Assembly: GCF_964275005.1 (NCBI RefSeq)
Contig: NC_092693.1
Coordinates: forward strand, 21,782,335-21,846,334
Origin: Diadema setosum
Taxonomy: Eukaryota > Echinodermata > Echinoidea > Diadematoida > Diadematidae
Length of the DNA stretch: 64,000 nt
Direction of reading: 5' to 3'
Shown here: piece after piece, positions 1-12,452 of the stretch
How positions within the stretch are numbered: the first letter of the stretch is position 1
How the letters are laid out: each line of letters begins with the position of its first letter
Notes under the pieces: generated by a model
What the model was told of the DNA's origin: nothing
Seen by the model: only the letters and a program-made list of their open reading frames with translations
Databases searched by the model: none
Made by a program: the position numbers and the translations under genes

Positions 1-835
1 ATATTGTGCAACAGACAAATGGGGTCATATTTAGATAGTACAGGTCTATGAATGGTTAATCATGGAGTATGCACAATACCCACCCCCCCCCCACCCCTTG
101 ATATACCTAACCTTTTATACTGTCCTTTGCAGATCTAAAGAATAACGGATGAGAGAGTGTGAGTTGAATGAAAACACTAAAATACATGTACATGGGAATT
201 GGGCATTGGGGGGCTTGTGACTTCGACTAGACAATGGAGCAATGGTTGTGTGAGAAGTGCAGACAATGACTCCTCAGGTTGGAAATAATATGGTTAGTTT
301 GTTTGTTTGGGTTGGTTTGTTTGTGTTTCATTTTTTTTTTGAAAGCCACCCACCACATACAGGGACCAATACATTGCATGTATGTGACATCTGTAGCATT
401 TTATCACAGTGGTTGAGAAGTTTTTGGCTTGTGCAACCGGAATTATATTTGAAGAGTTTAAATGACCGATATATCCATTTTTTTTATCAACTTGAGATAT
501 TTGACACTGAAGCTGCTTAAAAGAAAAGAAAGACAATGAAAATACAAGTCTATGAGATGATTTTAATGATATCTTCAAAAGTGTTTTTTGTTATGCAAAT
601 GGTGATATATGTAATTGAAAAGATTAAATTTTTCTCTATCTGATGATGACCTTACTTCAGAAATGTTGAAAATTGTGTTTTTATGTTGTTGTTTGCATTC
701 AAACTCATTTGTTAGTTAATTTCACAACTTGACATATTATACTATTGTAATCAAAGAACTTGTCGCTAGAATACATTTGCCTCCTTGAGACTAAAAGGTA
801 TTTTATGTTTGCCATTCCAGATGTGCCTTACCTGT
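1..835. other. Intergenic, no gene seen
   Basis: AT-rich sequence with a short C-run near 80-98. The ORFs are short and overlap in opposite frames. Nothing is recognisable. Confidence 0.6.
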
Positions 836-858
836 TTGTCTATCTGTCAGTCTGTCTA

Positions 859-902
<44 letters not shown>

Positions 903-904
903 CC
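836..904. repeat. (TGTC)n/(TATC)n microsatellite
   Basis: Tetranucleotide tract of mixed TCTG and TCTA units, mostly TCTG. It explains the Cys/Leu/Ser-repeat ORF over it. Confidence 0.95.
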
Positions 905-1916
905 TATACATTTCCCTGAATGTGCATTTGTTTCCATCTTTTATCTCTATGTATGTTTCTCCATTTCATGAAACTAAGCAAGGACCTACACATACATGTT
1001 TTGCCCGACTGAGAAAAGGTTTGGGCTATGGGGTCAAGGGTTGAAGTTCAAGTGAAGATGCTAAAACTTCATGTTTTCCTCCCTATCTTGAAAATTTTAG
1101 AACTCTTAGAACATTATACATGCATTGTCTGGCAATTATTTTCTTAGAAAGTCTTTGGTCTTGGGAGTGAAAGGCCAGGTTGAAATGCTCAAATTACACC
1201 ATCTAATGCTTAAATCACACTATTTTCTCCATACCTTTGAAATGACTCAATGGATGCACTCAAACTTGGAAAATACCGACATGATTGCACGATGATTCTC
1301 TTCTTGGCTAAGTAAAAATGATATAGTTTCAGCAATTTTTTCCCCCATATTTCATAAATGGCTCAAAGTACACGGTGTTGTCATTAGAATTGGTGTACAT
1401 AAAATATAGTGATTTTCTGAAGAAAACTACCAATCGTGCGAACCTGTGGACTCACACTGACGAGAAGGCTGATATACTGTAAACCTGTTGGGAGAATCTT
1501 GCAATACAGCAGGGGAATCGTACCAGCCATTATGCATTTATTGTTCGTTGTGTCGCCTTTGAGTGAATTAAAAAAGACTGGAGGTCAAACCATGGGAATC
1601 CATAATGGGTATATCTGTCATTACTTTTACTGGAAAGTGAGAATAAAGCCAAAATGTATGACTACTACTAGTATATGTGAAAAGTTGAGATAAATATTGT
1701 GAAATGTTTCGATTTGTACTCATCTGTTGTGCTGCTCTTTCTTTACTCCTTTATGTTTGTGTTTGTTTTTGCACAGTTCCTCTATGACCTGTTGCTTTGT
1801 CTCGGTAAAATGTATATTAGATGTGTCGATATTCCATTAAAAATTAAATGATTTGTTCCAAGAATGGGTATTGCAGTCCTATATCTTGTCCTGTCTGATT
1901 TGATGATGCATGATGT
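905..1916. other. Intergenic, no gene seen
   Basis: AT-rich unique-looking sequence. An 85-codon ORF (1436-1693) shows no recognisable motif and no exon-like splice context. Confidence 0.55.
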
Positions 1917-2481
<565 letters not shown>

Positions 2482-5400
2482 TACAGTCAACCTTGATAAG
2501 AAGCAATTATTCAAAGTCCATGCATGCAGTGGTAAATTAAAGGAAAACAGAACTCGGCAATTCTGGATACAAAAGACATTGTCCTTGCATGGCAATGTTT
2601 CCTTTTAGTCGTTCCCTTTGTTGAGATATTTCCTTTTGGTATTGTTTCACCGCACTTCCAGACGTCTTCTTCCGACTCCACTGCATACAAAAACATCACT
2701 CTCAAAGGGACTCTGCAATGCAAATGCATGTCGACTTGTATGGATTCAGAATACTCCGATCTTATCAAAGATAGGGGCCATATATTTTGTACCGGCCGGT
2801 AGTAAGTTTTTCCCTGTTTTTCTTCAGATTATCTGGATGGACCAGCAAAAATCCTTCCAAACCAAAAATTCTGTCAGTGACATTATCTGCAATGTCAATC
2901 ACTGCAAAGTATATGATTAACAAAAGACATTGTAATTAATGCGTCTTCCCCTAGACTGAACAGAACTTGGATGTTTCACTGTATAATATCTTTAAAAAAA
3001 TCATAATCATTATTAGTAACACTGTAGAAACATGCAAGGTGGGGAAGGTGCATTATAATGTCGTTGTTTAAATACCATTATTATGATACTTTAGCAATGA
3101 TTGACACATGATGTTACTGAAGAAATAAAGAAGAATATTTATCATTCGATAATATATGGCACGTATTTAGACATTAATTTTATTTGACCACATAAGTATT
3201 CAAAGTACATGTATATACATAGGTAATTTGATGGTATCTAGAATCAACACAATTAAGTCAACATGCTTTTGCATTGTGTAATTCCTTTAAGACGTGGCAT
3301 GGGTTTGAGACTACAGAGTCTTTAATTGTAAGAAGGGAGATTAATATTCGAGACGAAAATTATGAAACACAAACATTTGGGTGTACATCTGTGTCTTATC
3401 ACTCTTATGATAAGAGAGCGCGCAATCTTTTCAATCTTTTACTTCGTGCTGTAGCCTGTGATGGCCAAAGAGATTTTCCCCAGGGGAGGAGAAAAATCTC
3501 TTTGGTGATGGCCCACAATCATGGAATTAAAGGGCTCACACCTGTAAATAAAATGGACTGTCCCAGACCCCTTCACAAATTCGTACCAAAGATACCAAAA
3601 TAAATGAAGAAAAAAAATTAATTAAAAATCAATGATGTAGTTTGGCAAAAAGCTGAATAGCTGTAGATATTGAGTATGAATTCCTCTACAAACTGCATTT
3701 TGGTTGGAAGATGAAAGCTTTTCTGATGGAATTTGAGGGGACTATATTTCATTGGGTACGTGTACGGAAAATAGGTGATTTTTTGAGTGACAAGAACTCG
3801 TAGTCTGGCTTTGCGGACCCCTGGACAGAATTAGAGCAGAACAACCCACCCTGGCAATCTGATGGATGAAAGGTAATATCTCACTTATTCAGGTTAGTGA
3901 AGATGAAACACCTCATTTCTCCCAGCTATTTTACAGAATTTTTTGAAATTTGAATTTTAACACACGTCTCTATGGGGAATTATTTACCCGTGTGAGCCCT
4001 AAAGAGTTCAATGATCCGCGTAGAGTTGTGGCTGCTTGTCAGCACCATAAGAGGGCGCCAGTCACTTTGTGTATGTCTGTCTTTCGATTCTGTCTCCTGT
4101 TTTTGGCTTTAATTTGCTTTGGAGCTTTCGACTTGCTAAATAGATTACTGTATTATTTTTGACTACTGATGGCTCGTGTAGAGAATTTAGATGAAAAGAA
4201 ATGTTGTAGTAAGGCATGACTACAAATTTCACTGGGCCTAATTCAATCTGTAGCATATTTTGGTTTTGTTGTTATTGTTTCTTCTTTCATTGTCATGATT
4301 GTATAGGAACTATTACATTATTCATCACTGAACAAAATTTTACAAAATGATATACAATATTTTTGCAATTATTTCAAAAGCTATTACAACTCGATTAATT
4401 ATTTCTACAGTCATACCTGTATAACCTGGTGGCAAAATTGTACAAAACAATAATATACAATCATAATAACTTCAGTAACATACATGACGGATAACATTGA
4501 AACTGCAGTAGATTGCGTGCATACTGTATTATCCCTGAGTTGTCACCAATTATATAGTATGAGCATTAAAGCAAAGAAACTTGACTCATCATGCAAAGAT
4601 TTCACTGCAAACAAAATGTGATGGTCAGGTCATTTAGTGTAAAAACATAGTTTTGTTTCTGGCTACTGACATCATGTGAAATGTCAGAAATTGGTGTATT
4701 AAAGTAACATCGATCCCAATTGTGTTTGAAAGACCGACCGACCGTGTTTCGCATAGAGTTTCAATATTATTGGATGTGACGACTTTCAGCAATACAATTA
4801 TTTCCAGTCACTGTCAAACAAGGTTTGTTATTGGAAAGTTCGTCCAATCTTGGCCGAGCAAGACCCCAGACAGAAAACCAGTTCGAACCAGAAACTACTG
4901 TGTGCGGGCCAGGATATGCAAGTTGAACTTGCTTTATTGACCCGACAAAAGTTAGGTGAAGTGGTCCCAAGCCTACAATGATTATTGATATACAATGTAG
5001 GTCTAATATCGGTCTGATATTATGTACTTTTTGCCTGTTCTTATGATTGGTACTCATGTCATAGCCTTCTCAGCCATCACTAGGGTATTGTATTCCTGCT
5101 GTAATCACGAACTGAATGTTATGATCATACATGTTAACAGACACAAACAGATAGTAAAATAATCAAAACAAGCAAATAAATAGGGATTGTGCGCGATGTG
5201 TATAATACTGCAAGTATGGAGTAAGAAGTATGAAAAACGTCTCTGTACGTGGTCGTGTGTATACGTAGTATACGCGTTATGCTCCAGAGATATCGATTCT
5301 GTTGCTGTTAGTCAGTCCGATCGAATGTATTGGAACTGTTTTTTGACCACCATAAAAACACTGCCTGATCGACTTTATTCTGGCAATTCAAAAATGCGCT

Positions 5401-6529
5401 GACCATTTCGTTTTTGTCTTTAACAACTAGCGCTCCTTCAGCTATGATATTATATGAAATATTTTTGCGATCATGAAAAGCATTTTTTTTTTTTTTAGAT
5501 TTCAATTGGAGTTTTTCTAGACAGAATGGTTTGTAGTCGACCGACGTTTAACACATCAAATTGCTGTTCAATATCTCACTTAACAATAATGAAAAACGTC
5601 GTGGACTCTAATTACTGTAGTTTCACTGATTGTGTTGCTTTTCTTTACTGCCATCTTTTGAATTCGTACAAAGACACAGCAAGCTGCCCCCTCAAAACTC
5701 CCTTTCCCGTGTTCTCGGAACCATCTATAATGTTCAGACACCTGGAGATCGAATTCTTTAGGTCTCTCAGGCTATCCAATCGAATTGGTAAGAAAATAAC
5801 CCTGAAAGTTCACATAATGTAGTAGTTCAGTTACGTTAAACAATGTGGATGGGATCGACCTAAAAAAAAAAAAGTGCACTGACCCTCCTGACGACGTCAT
5901 TAATTTGCACCGTCATTCCAAAATTGATGCGCTGTATTTGGTCGTCGTGATGGGCAACACCTGTGGATTTATGACAGCAAGAAATACGTATAGTCCCTGC
6001 TCGAATTAGGTCTCAATGTACAGTATAACACACAGTAATTCAGATCGTGCTGTTTCAAATCCAAAAGATTGGACATGCCAGTAGTAACTGTTGTGGTTTC
6101 CAGGCACCCTAAGCCAAATACTGTAAGTTAGTGTGTTGGTATATAGAATAATGGCAACAACCATTATACCACGGAAGTCATCGTCTCGAACAGCCCCCCC
6201 CCCCCCCAAGGTTAAAAGAGCTGAAGTTTAACAATCACATTGTTTTTATAAGCCCCGCCCATTGCCACAGAAATATCACCTTGAGATGGTGATTATCATA
6301 CGATTATCAGCATATTGCGTGCTAGGGTTAAATTTTGCTCCGAGTTTAAGTTCTTTTTAATGATTACAACAAAACTGACCAAACAGAACGGCAGAAGCTC
6401 CATTGAAATGAGAAGAATTATGATACATTAATCTTTTTAAGTTTCATTTATTTCATGAAATTGAGATCTTGTACATGTACATATTTACATGTTCTCATAA
6501 TAGGCGATCATTTTTACTATAATTATATT
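2482..6529. other. Intergenic, no gene seen apart from a hairpin at 3465-3505
   Basis: Mostly AT-rich. None of the short ORFs here (for example 2618-2920, 3274-3603 and 5526-5822) resembles a known family or sits between credible splice sites. A C-run lies at 6192-6206. Confidence 0.5.
3465..3505. repeat. Perfect 13 bp inverted repeat, CCAAAGAGATTTT family
   Basis: Left arm CCAAAGAGATTTT (3465-3477) pairs with AAAATCTCTTTGG (3493-3505). The loop contains GGGGAGGAG. The same arms and a GAGGAG loop recur at 56282-56314, so this is a dispersed element fragment. Confidence 0.85.
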
Positions 6530-7037
6530 GATAACAAATACTTTCGCAATGATATCTGAAAAGCGTTATTTATCTTTTTTACATAATGAGGAAATTCTCT
6601 CCAAATTATACTGCCTGGGTCTTATGACAAGGCGTTTTTACCTGTATTAGATCTGATTTTTATTGATTTATAATTCACATTACTTTTAAACCTTGATCAT
6701 AATTATGTTCAATTTTAAAACAATAATCGGAGATATCCCGCGGTAAAGTATAATGAATTAGGTCAAACATTACAGTTCCAATTACAAATTGGTGTAGTCT
6801 GTAAACATCTAGCATTTGTAAACGATGAAATAAAGGGCCAGTATGCTCCCTACATGTAGGTCCTTTGAAGCAGATTGCACACACTAATTTCTTTTGTAAC
6901 AAAAATATAGATTGAAGATATGAGTGGTATGTACATCCCCAAACTTCTAGTCCATATACGCGGGAGGATAAGGGTGTTTTATAACAATTGTAAGATTTGT
7001 CTAGGCACAAGTTGTCTAAGTCTAAATATGATTCCAA
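6530..7037 (-). pseudogene. Decayed non-LTR retrotransposon (LINE) reverse transcriptase C-terminus
   Basis: The open stretch 7037-6675 encodes YGLEVWGCTYHSYL, then ILQKKLVCAIC, EHTGPLFHRLQMLDVYRLHQ and MFDLIHYTLP. This is the typical C-terminal end of CR1/L2/jockey-type reverse transcriptases (W-G-x-T-Y...LQKK...R/C...H-T-x-P-L-F...L-x-ML). After a frameshift, the following bases still read DPGSIIWREFPHYVKKINN, resembling the family's QGPKIWNSLP tail. The N-terminal RT core and endonuclease are absent, so it is a 5'-truncated, frameshifted fossil. The exact clade cannot be set. Confidence 0.75.
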
Positions 7038-7133
7038 TTGTTTTCCTCACTGAGGAAGAGACACACTCAATACGTTTTCGCCATAATATTTCGTCTATTA
7101 ACTCCTAGAAACAAAATCGAAAATTAAATTAAA

Positions 7134-7326
7134 ATTCTAAGAGGAATTCAAAGTTTATTTTGATGAAAATTGGTCTTGAAATGGCTGAGATATCCCAAAC
7201 TGTCAATCAATCCTATAGAATGAAAGATTGGACCCAACTTTTATTAGGATTGTTGTTATTCTTTGTTTTTTTTTTTTTTTGATATCTCAGCCATTTCAAA
7301 ACTAATTTTCATCAAATGAACTTGGA
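7134..7326. mobile_element. MITE family A fragment (foldback core)
   Basis: Begins TTCTAAGAGGAATTCAAAG and ends with the inverted counterpart of GATGAAAATTGGTCTTGAAA around a poly-T spacer. The same arms occur in the complete copy at 34504-34896 and a partial copy at 30165-30385. The outer ends are missing here, and the piece abuts the family D element at 7335. Confidence 0.75.
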
Positions 7327-7334
7327 GTTTCCCT

Positions 7335-8716
7335 TAAGGGGCGATCACACATCGCCGGGTTAGATGGCGGTTCATGGCGGTTCTCAAACCGCCGTGAACC
7401 GTGTCCCAACGATGGCGGAAAGCACTTAAACGCGATGTGACTACGTTCTCAACACGTTTTGAACACGGCGCGGTAGTAACACGGATCTCCCCGAAAGGTG
7501 GAGGAGTCCATACCAAGCCATTGTAGTTGGATGCAATCAGAGCCCTTTCACTCGTCTTCAATGGGTTACAACAAGGAGGTATTGCTTAGTTAGGTACAAA
7601 AAGAGAATTTCAAGAAAAGTTGCTAAACGTTGTAACATCCTGTGTATATACAGATTGACATAAGTGATGCAATAAGCAATGTCTTCAAGTTTCAACATGC
7701 TGTTTTCTCTCTCTTTTAACTGTTGAAATATCTGTATTAACTGTTATTAAAAAGACATACATGTCACAGCAGAATCCAACATAGTTTACAAATTCCCTAT
7801 TCACTTGCAGATTTACATATCAAGTGATGCAGAAGTACTTGCTTGTTTCAACATCTCTTTTTTTTTCCTTTCTTAATTAAGTTTTCATCTCTAACAACAG
7901 TCAATAAAAAGCCGTACATATCAAAGAAGAATATATCATATCTACATAGTTTCCTGTTTATTCACAGGTTCACGTAACATAATAATGGTGGTTGTTTTTT
8001 TTTTTCAAGTTTCAACATCGCTTTTCCCTCTACTCTCTTAAGCTTCAACATGTCTGTATCAACATGTACTTTTACAAAAAGACATACAGTACATAATCAC
8101 GAAAGCAGAACAGGTTCACGTAGCTGGCCATCTTTTAAGCTATCAAGCTGTAACAAAATTATGCACATGCCTTTTAGAGTAACTGATGTATTATTCAACA
8201 AACCTACCAACTTTTTGAATATTAAATTTTCTGTTTTACTCTATGTGTTAAAATAAAAAAAAGTAATTAAACTTTAGCATTCAATACAATATTTACCCAA
8301 TCTAGTATAGTATTATGAGTTCATCTTTGCTTTTTCCCATTTTTTTATTGCTCCGCCACGAAGTATCGCCGGAGGCGTTATTCTCTTTTATGTTCAACAT
8401 TTATTTTTGCATGAAAAGTTATGGCGGTGTTGACACGGTATTATCACGGATCTTAATTGCGGTGCAAACACGGAGGAGCCGTTCTTTACACGGTGGGCGG
8501 CGTTTTGAACACGGTCCATTACAAACCGCCAAAATCGAAAAATTAAACATGTTTGATTTTTCTGGCGGTTCTCCGCGGTTCTCGGGGTTTATGGTGGATG
8601 AGTGACGGATGACCAGGGTTTGTGTACGGTGTGAACACGATCTTTGGCGGAGCACGACGATTTGCCGAACCGCCATGAACCGCCATCTAAACAGGCGATG
8701 TGTGATCGCACCTTTA
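7335..8716. mobile_element. 1.4 kb foldback element (family D) with internal tandem repeats
   Basis: Terminal inverted repeats start AAGG(T/G)GCGATCACACATCGCC and continue GATGGCGGTTCATGGCGGTT, at 7337-7400 and mirrored at 8650-8714, flanked by TA on both sides. Subterminal blocks are rich in CGGT/ACCG and AACACGG words. The middle (7688-8120) is three diverged units of about 158 bp, each with TTTCAACAT...AAAAAG(A/C)C(A/G)TACAT. There is no transposase ORF, so it is non-autonomous. Confidence 0.85.
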
Positions 8717-10163
8717 GAATAGCATGCACTTTTTAACATTTCAGTGGCGGCTGGGGGGGGGGGGGTGGAGGGTTTCTAATTATCTTGCAAAAAGTTGAAG
8801 GCTGAAGTAATCCTCATCCTTTAATAACACATGATTTATACATTGCCTTTTATGATTCATAATACCATCCTAATGTTTTATGCTGTAGTATATCACCTAA
8901 GACTGTACTTTTTTATGCTCCTTTGTGATTTAATTATGTTGTATTCAATTCTCTACGATGTAATTGTATTTTGTTTTGACTTGTAATAGGAGCAGAAAAT
9001 GCAACAAAAATAACCAAAGTATAACGCAGGCCCACAATGTATAACAAAATACCATCTAACGAAATAAAAGACCAATATAGTTACATTAAAAAATGTCCAT
9101 GTAATCATGTCATTGACCTATTAACTCATTAACAAGAACAGAAACCTCCTCTAATTCTATCTGTTGAATGGGGGGGGGGGGCAGATCATTGTCCCCCCCC
9201 CCCCACACACACACACAAACGAACAAACACATTGAAAAACGTTCCATAGTAAAGATAGCTGTAGCAAACGAAGCAATGATGTCGTGTGTATATAGCTGTC
9301 AGTGTATGGCTTTTACTGCACCAGTTTAATAGATAAACAAATTAACTCTGTGTAAACACCATAATTATAAAGCAAAAGTATATAATATGTGTAACGTCAG
9401 TTACGTATAGTCATTCAGTTACGGACATGTTTACTATCAAGCTTTCATAGAATAAAAAGAAAATAGACTAATATGTTTAATTTCACTTGTGTATCTGTAA
9501 TCGATGAACCAAGGCATGATTCAATATCAAACAAATCATTGTGAAAAGTCAGAATTATACAATATTACAAACCTAATCTCAATCATAATTTTGTATGCGT
9601 AAAAATCCTGAAGTTTAACGTCAGTTACGTAACGTCAAAGTTGTTAAAGCTCTTAAAGGAAATATTTAAATTGCTTCTTATTTCGCACAGGTGTTTCTAA
9701 GAATGAAAATGAATGTCAAATGAAACACATAAACTGTAAACATGATAATAGTCAGGGACGTGAGATATTTCATTTTCACTCTTATACATGTTGATTTTTC
9801 CTTTCTTTTTTTGCGTTACGTCATGTACCGAAAACGTTTTCATTTGCTGCGTGAAAAAAAAAAAGAAGTGCAATTTGAGAGAAAAGCTTTCCACCAATTT
9901 CATTAAAATTCTGCCTTGTAATGTCAGTTATGGTGCATGGAATTACCCAGTTACATAATATCATGTGATTATACGCGAATAGTTATAGCAGCCTACTTGA
10001 TTGTTTGTATGTTGAAAATGAAAATATTACAAAATGAATGGAACGAATTACCCATTCTCTGATAAATCATTATTTAATGATTTTATTCTGTGATGAGTAT
10101 TCATTTCAGTCCCTCTTTCGCCCATGTGCGAACGAGCGGGACTCTTATATAACAAGCATGATA

Positions 10164-10167
<4 letters not shown>
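8717..10167. other. Intergenic with G/C runs and repeated TAACGTCAGTTACGTA words
   Basis: No gene is seen. Homopolymer G runs lie at 8754-8767 and 9171-9181, and a C run at 9194-9206. GTAACGTCAGTTACGTA occurs at 9391-9407, an extended version at 9615-9637 and a decayed one at 9918-9932. Confidence 0.55.

Positions 10168-10211
<44 letters not shown>
10168..10211. repeat. (GA)n microsatellite
   Basis: Near-perfect AG dinucleotide run. It creates the poly-Arg/Glu ORF seen over it. Confidence 0.95.
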
Positions 10212-11842
10212 TAGGAGAGACAGGTATTTTACTGGAGTTGTTGATGGTACTTAAAAGTAATCATTGTAATAGGGAAACGAAATGGGGTTTGGAAGATAAG
10301 CATTTAAACAGTTTTCATGACAAAAGTGCCTATTTATCGTGTCGAAGTTTGGTTCTTTTGGGTCCTTTGTTAAAATCGTGATTCCAGTGGTTTACTTCAC
10401 CATTGGTCCTGTGCAACATTTGTTGAGATCTTAAATTCTCTTAATCGATGGTATGATATTCATGAGATGCCAAACCCATTTAATTACTTCGAGTGCTTGT
10501 TCAAAACTTTACCAGATGCTAATATAATTATGCGTACTGCATCTACTCTCCAGCAAGATCTTCACAGAAAAATTAAGGGTCTATAAAGAATGGAGATTTC
10601 GGGTTCTACTTTGTGTAGTGTGTGTGTGTGTGTGTGTGTGTGTGAGTGCGTGTGTGTGTGTGTGTGTGTGCGTGTGTGTGCGTGTGTGTGTGTGTACGTG
10701 TGAGTAGGATTGATTCATAACCGAGTTATTTAGGTTGAAGATAGATTATTTGCAGTATAAATTGAAAAATGGATTTGTTCGTGTTTTAAATTGTATTTGT
10801 ACTGGTTTTTGTTCATGTTAATACACCCAGAATGGGCCGATTAATGAATGATTTGAATGAAATCAATAAATATCAAGGAAAAACAAAAAAAAAGTGTCTG
10901 GAAGTGACATCTCAGATTTGGGGATTATATGTGCCAGCCAAACGAACACCATGCAGCCGGAGTGTCAATGGAAACAACATGAACAATGAACCACGCATTG
11001 TGCTCCACGCCTTGCGACAGGAAATGGGTTGATGGTCCTACACTGCAGAAAAAGAACAATACTCGGGCAGATGTGGCGAAGTTCCAGTGTTTGCAGAAGA
11101 AAGGTGCGCGAACCGTCGCTGAAAGTCAGTGTTGACAAGGTTACTACGTGAGGAACAACTGTTTCTTACTGGCTGCGCCCTTTTAGTACTCATTTTGGTT
11201 GAGGCTGATATTTCTGTTTTTCAAAAGTTTTTTTTTTTAAATCGAATGTAAATAGCCGTCAAATTCTAGCAAATTCTGTAGTAAGGAAAATGACAAGACA
11301 AAGACCTTGATGAGGCCGACATTGGATGACTAAGAAAAATCTTGACCGTGTAATTGCAGGTGGATGGGATAGGGACAGTCAGCAATTTCGTGGCCGCCAC
11401 ATTGGCGTTCATCGTTCAGAGTACGTTGTCTTGTAGGATGTCGTGAACCGACAATTTGAGTGCCTGTCACCGTGCGAAGGGTGGTGGAATGGTCAAAAGT
11501 AGCTCGCGAAGTGTCTGTTTCTAAAACGCAGAAAGCAGACTACAATTTTTACGCTTCTTAAGGCTCTCTAGTTATATAGATGGGCAAAAAATCATAAGGG
11601 TTATCTACCCAGTCATTGTATCTAGAGGAAAAAGCAATAGAGGATTATACTGTCTCACGTGCGGCGAACAACAGAAAGCATGTCAGTATCACGCCGCAAT
11701 TGAATGGTCCTTTATCCTACAACAATCGGGTTTCACTGTCACATTTCTTCCTGACCCTGTACTTTACCTTAGATTTGAGGGAGAGAAAGAGATAGGGATA
11801 AAGGGATAGAGAAGGAGAGAGAGAGATAGACAGACAGACAGA

Positions 11843-11873
<31 letters not shown>

Positions 11874-12179
11874 TAGTCAAGTTCCGTACTACTTCAGGAA
11901 CCAGTTGGAAAGCATCAATCCAGTACGGTGTATCAGCAAGGCCTTGATAACAGAACCAAGTTCCGCTCAGGCCGATTCCCGATGAGGTTACGGCCCGGAA
12001 CAGTGCGTCCATTCGTCGACGCACACTACATCGGATAAGAAGGCGTTACTTGTGGCAAATCAGCGTATAGTCTTGATAGTAGGATCTTATACTTATACTG
12101 AATAAGGCTATTCAGGTCTCACATTTCAGTCAGACAAGGGGAATGAGTGGCGTTGCGTGGCTTAACCCTCTAATTTTCA
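10212..12179. other. Intergenic with (GT)n and (GA)n tracts; one unassigned open stretch
   Basis: A (TG)n tract lies at 10612-10704 and a purine GA-rich tract at 11774-11873. From about 10375 to 10585 one + frame is open for about 64 codons without an ATG, including HEMPNPFNYFECLFKTLPDA. I do not recognise it, and the lack of splice sites makes it a weak exon candidate. Confidence 0.45.
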
Positions 12180-12452
12180 TTCTAAGCTGGCGTCACAGAT
12201 TCGTGAGCTGCACCTGACGCCGCGCACCCAGCAGAGTTGCTCTTCTGTGAATCGCGGAATTCTTGGCGCTGTTCGCGCTCTGCCGAAGACCAATACCTGC
12301 GCATGTTGTGAACTTTTCACCGAGAATAATTGTCGGCAACAGTTCGTACCTTTGTCACAGCTCCCGTGGTCTGGGGATATCCTCTTTGTTTCGCACGCCA
12401 ATCTGTCCCCCAGTGATACTCTTGGTTGCTATATACAACACTTACAGTTCTG
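12180..12452 (+). other. Possible non-coding 5' exon of the SLC7 transporter
   Basis: This is a CpG-containing, locally GC-richer block in an AT-rich region. It ends in TG|GTAAGTCT, a near-consensus splice donor, at 12452. The next convincing acceptor in the right place is the TTTTTAG at 17974, just before the SLC7 start codon. That suggests a 5' UTR exon followed by a 5.5 kb leader intron. The short ORFs here overlap in several frames and look incidental. No TATA box is convincing. This is inference from splice-site shape and composition only. Confidence 0.3.

Noticed and set aside
10375-10585. 64-codon stop-to-stop open frame
   Set aside because: Looks mildly protein-like but has no start, no credible splice sites and no recognised family.
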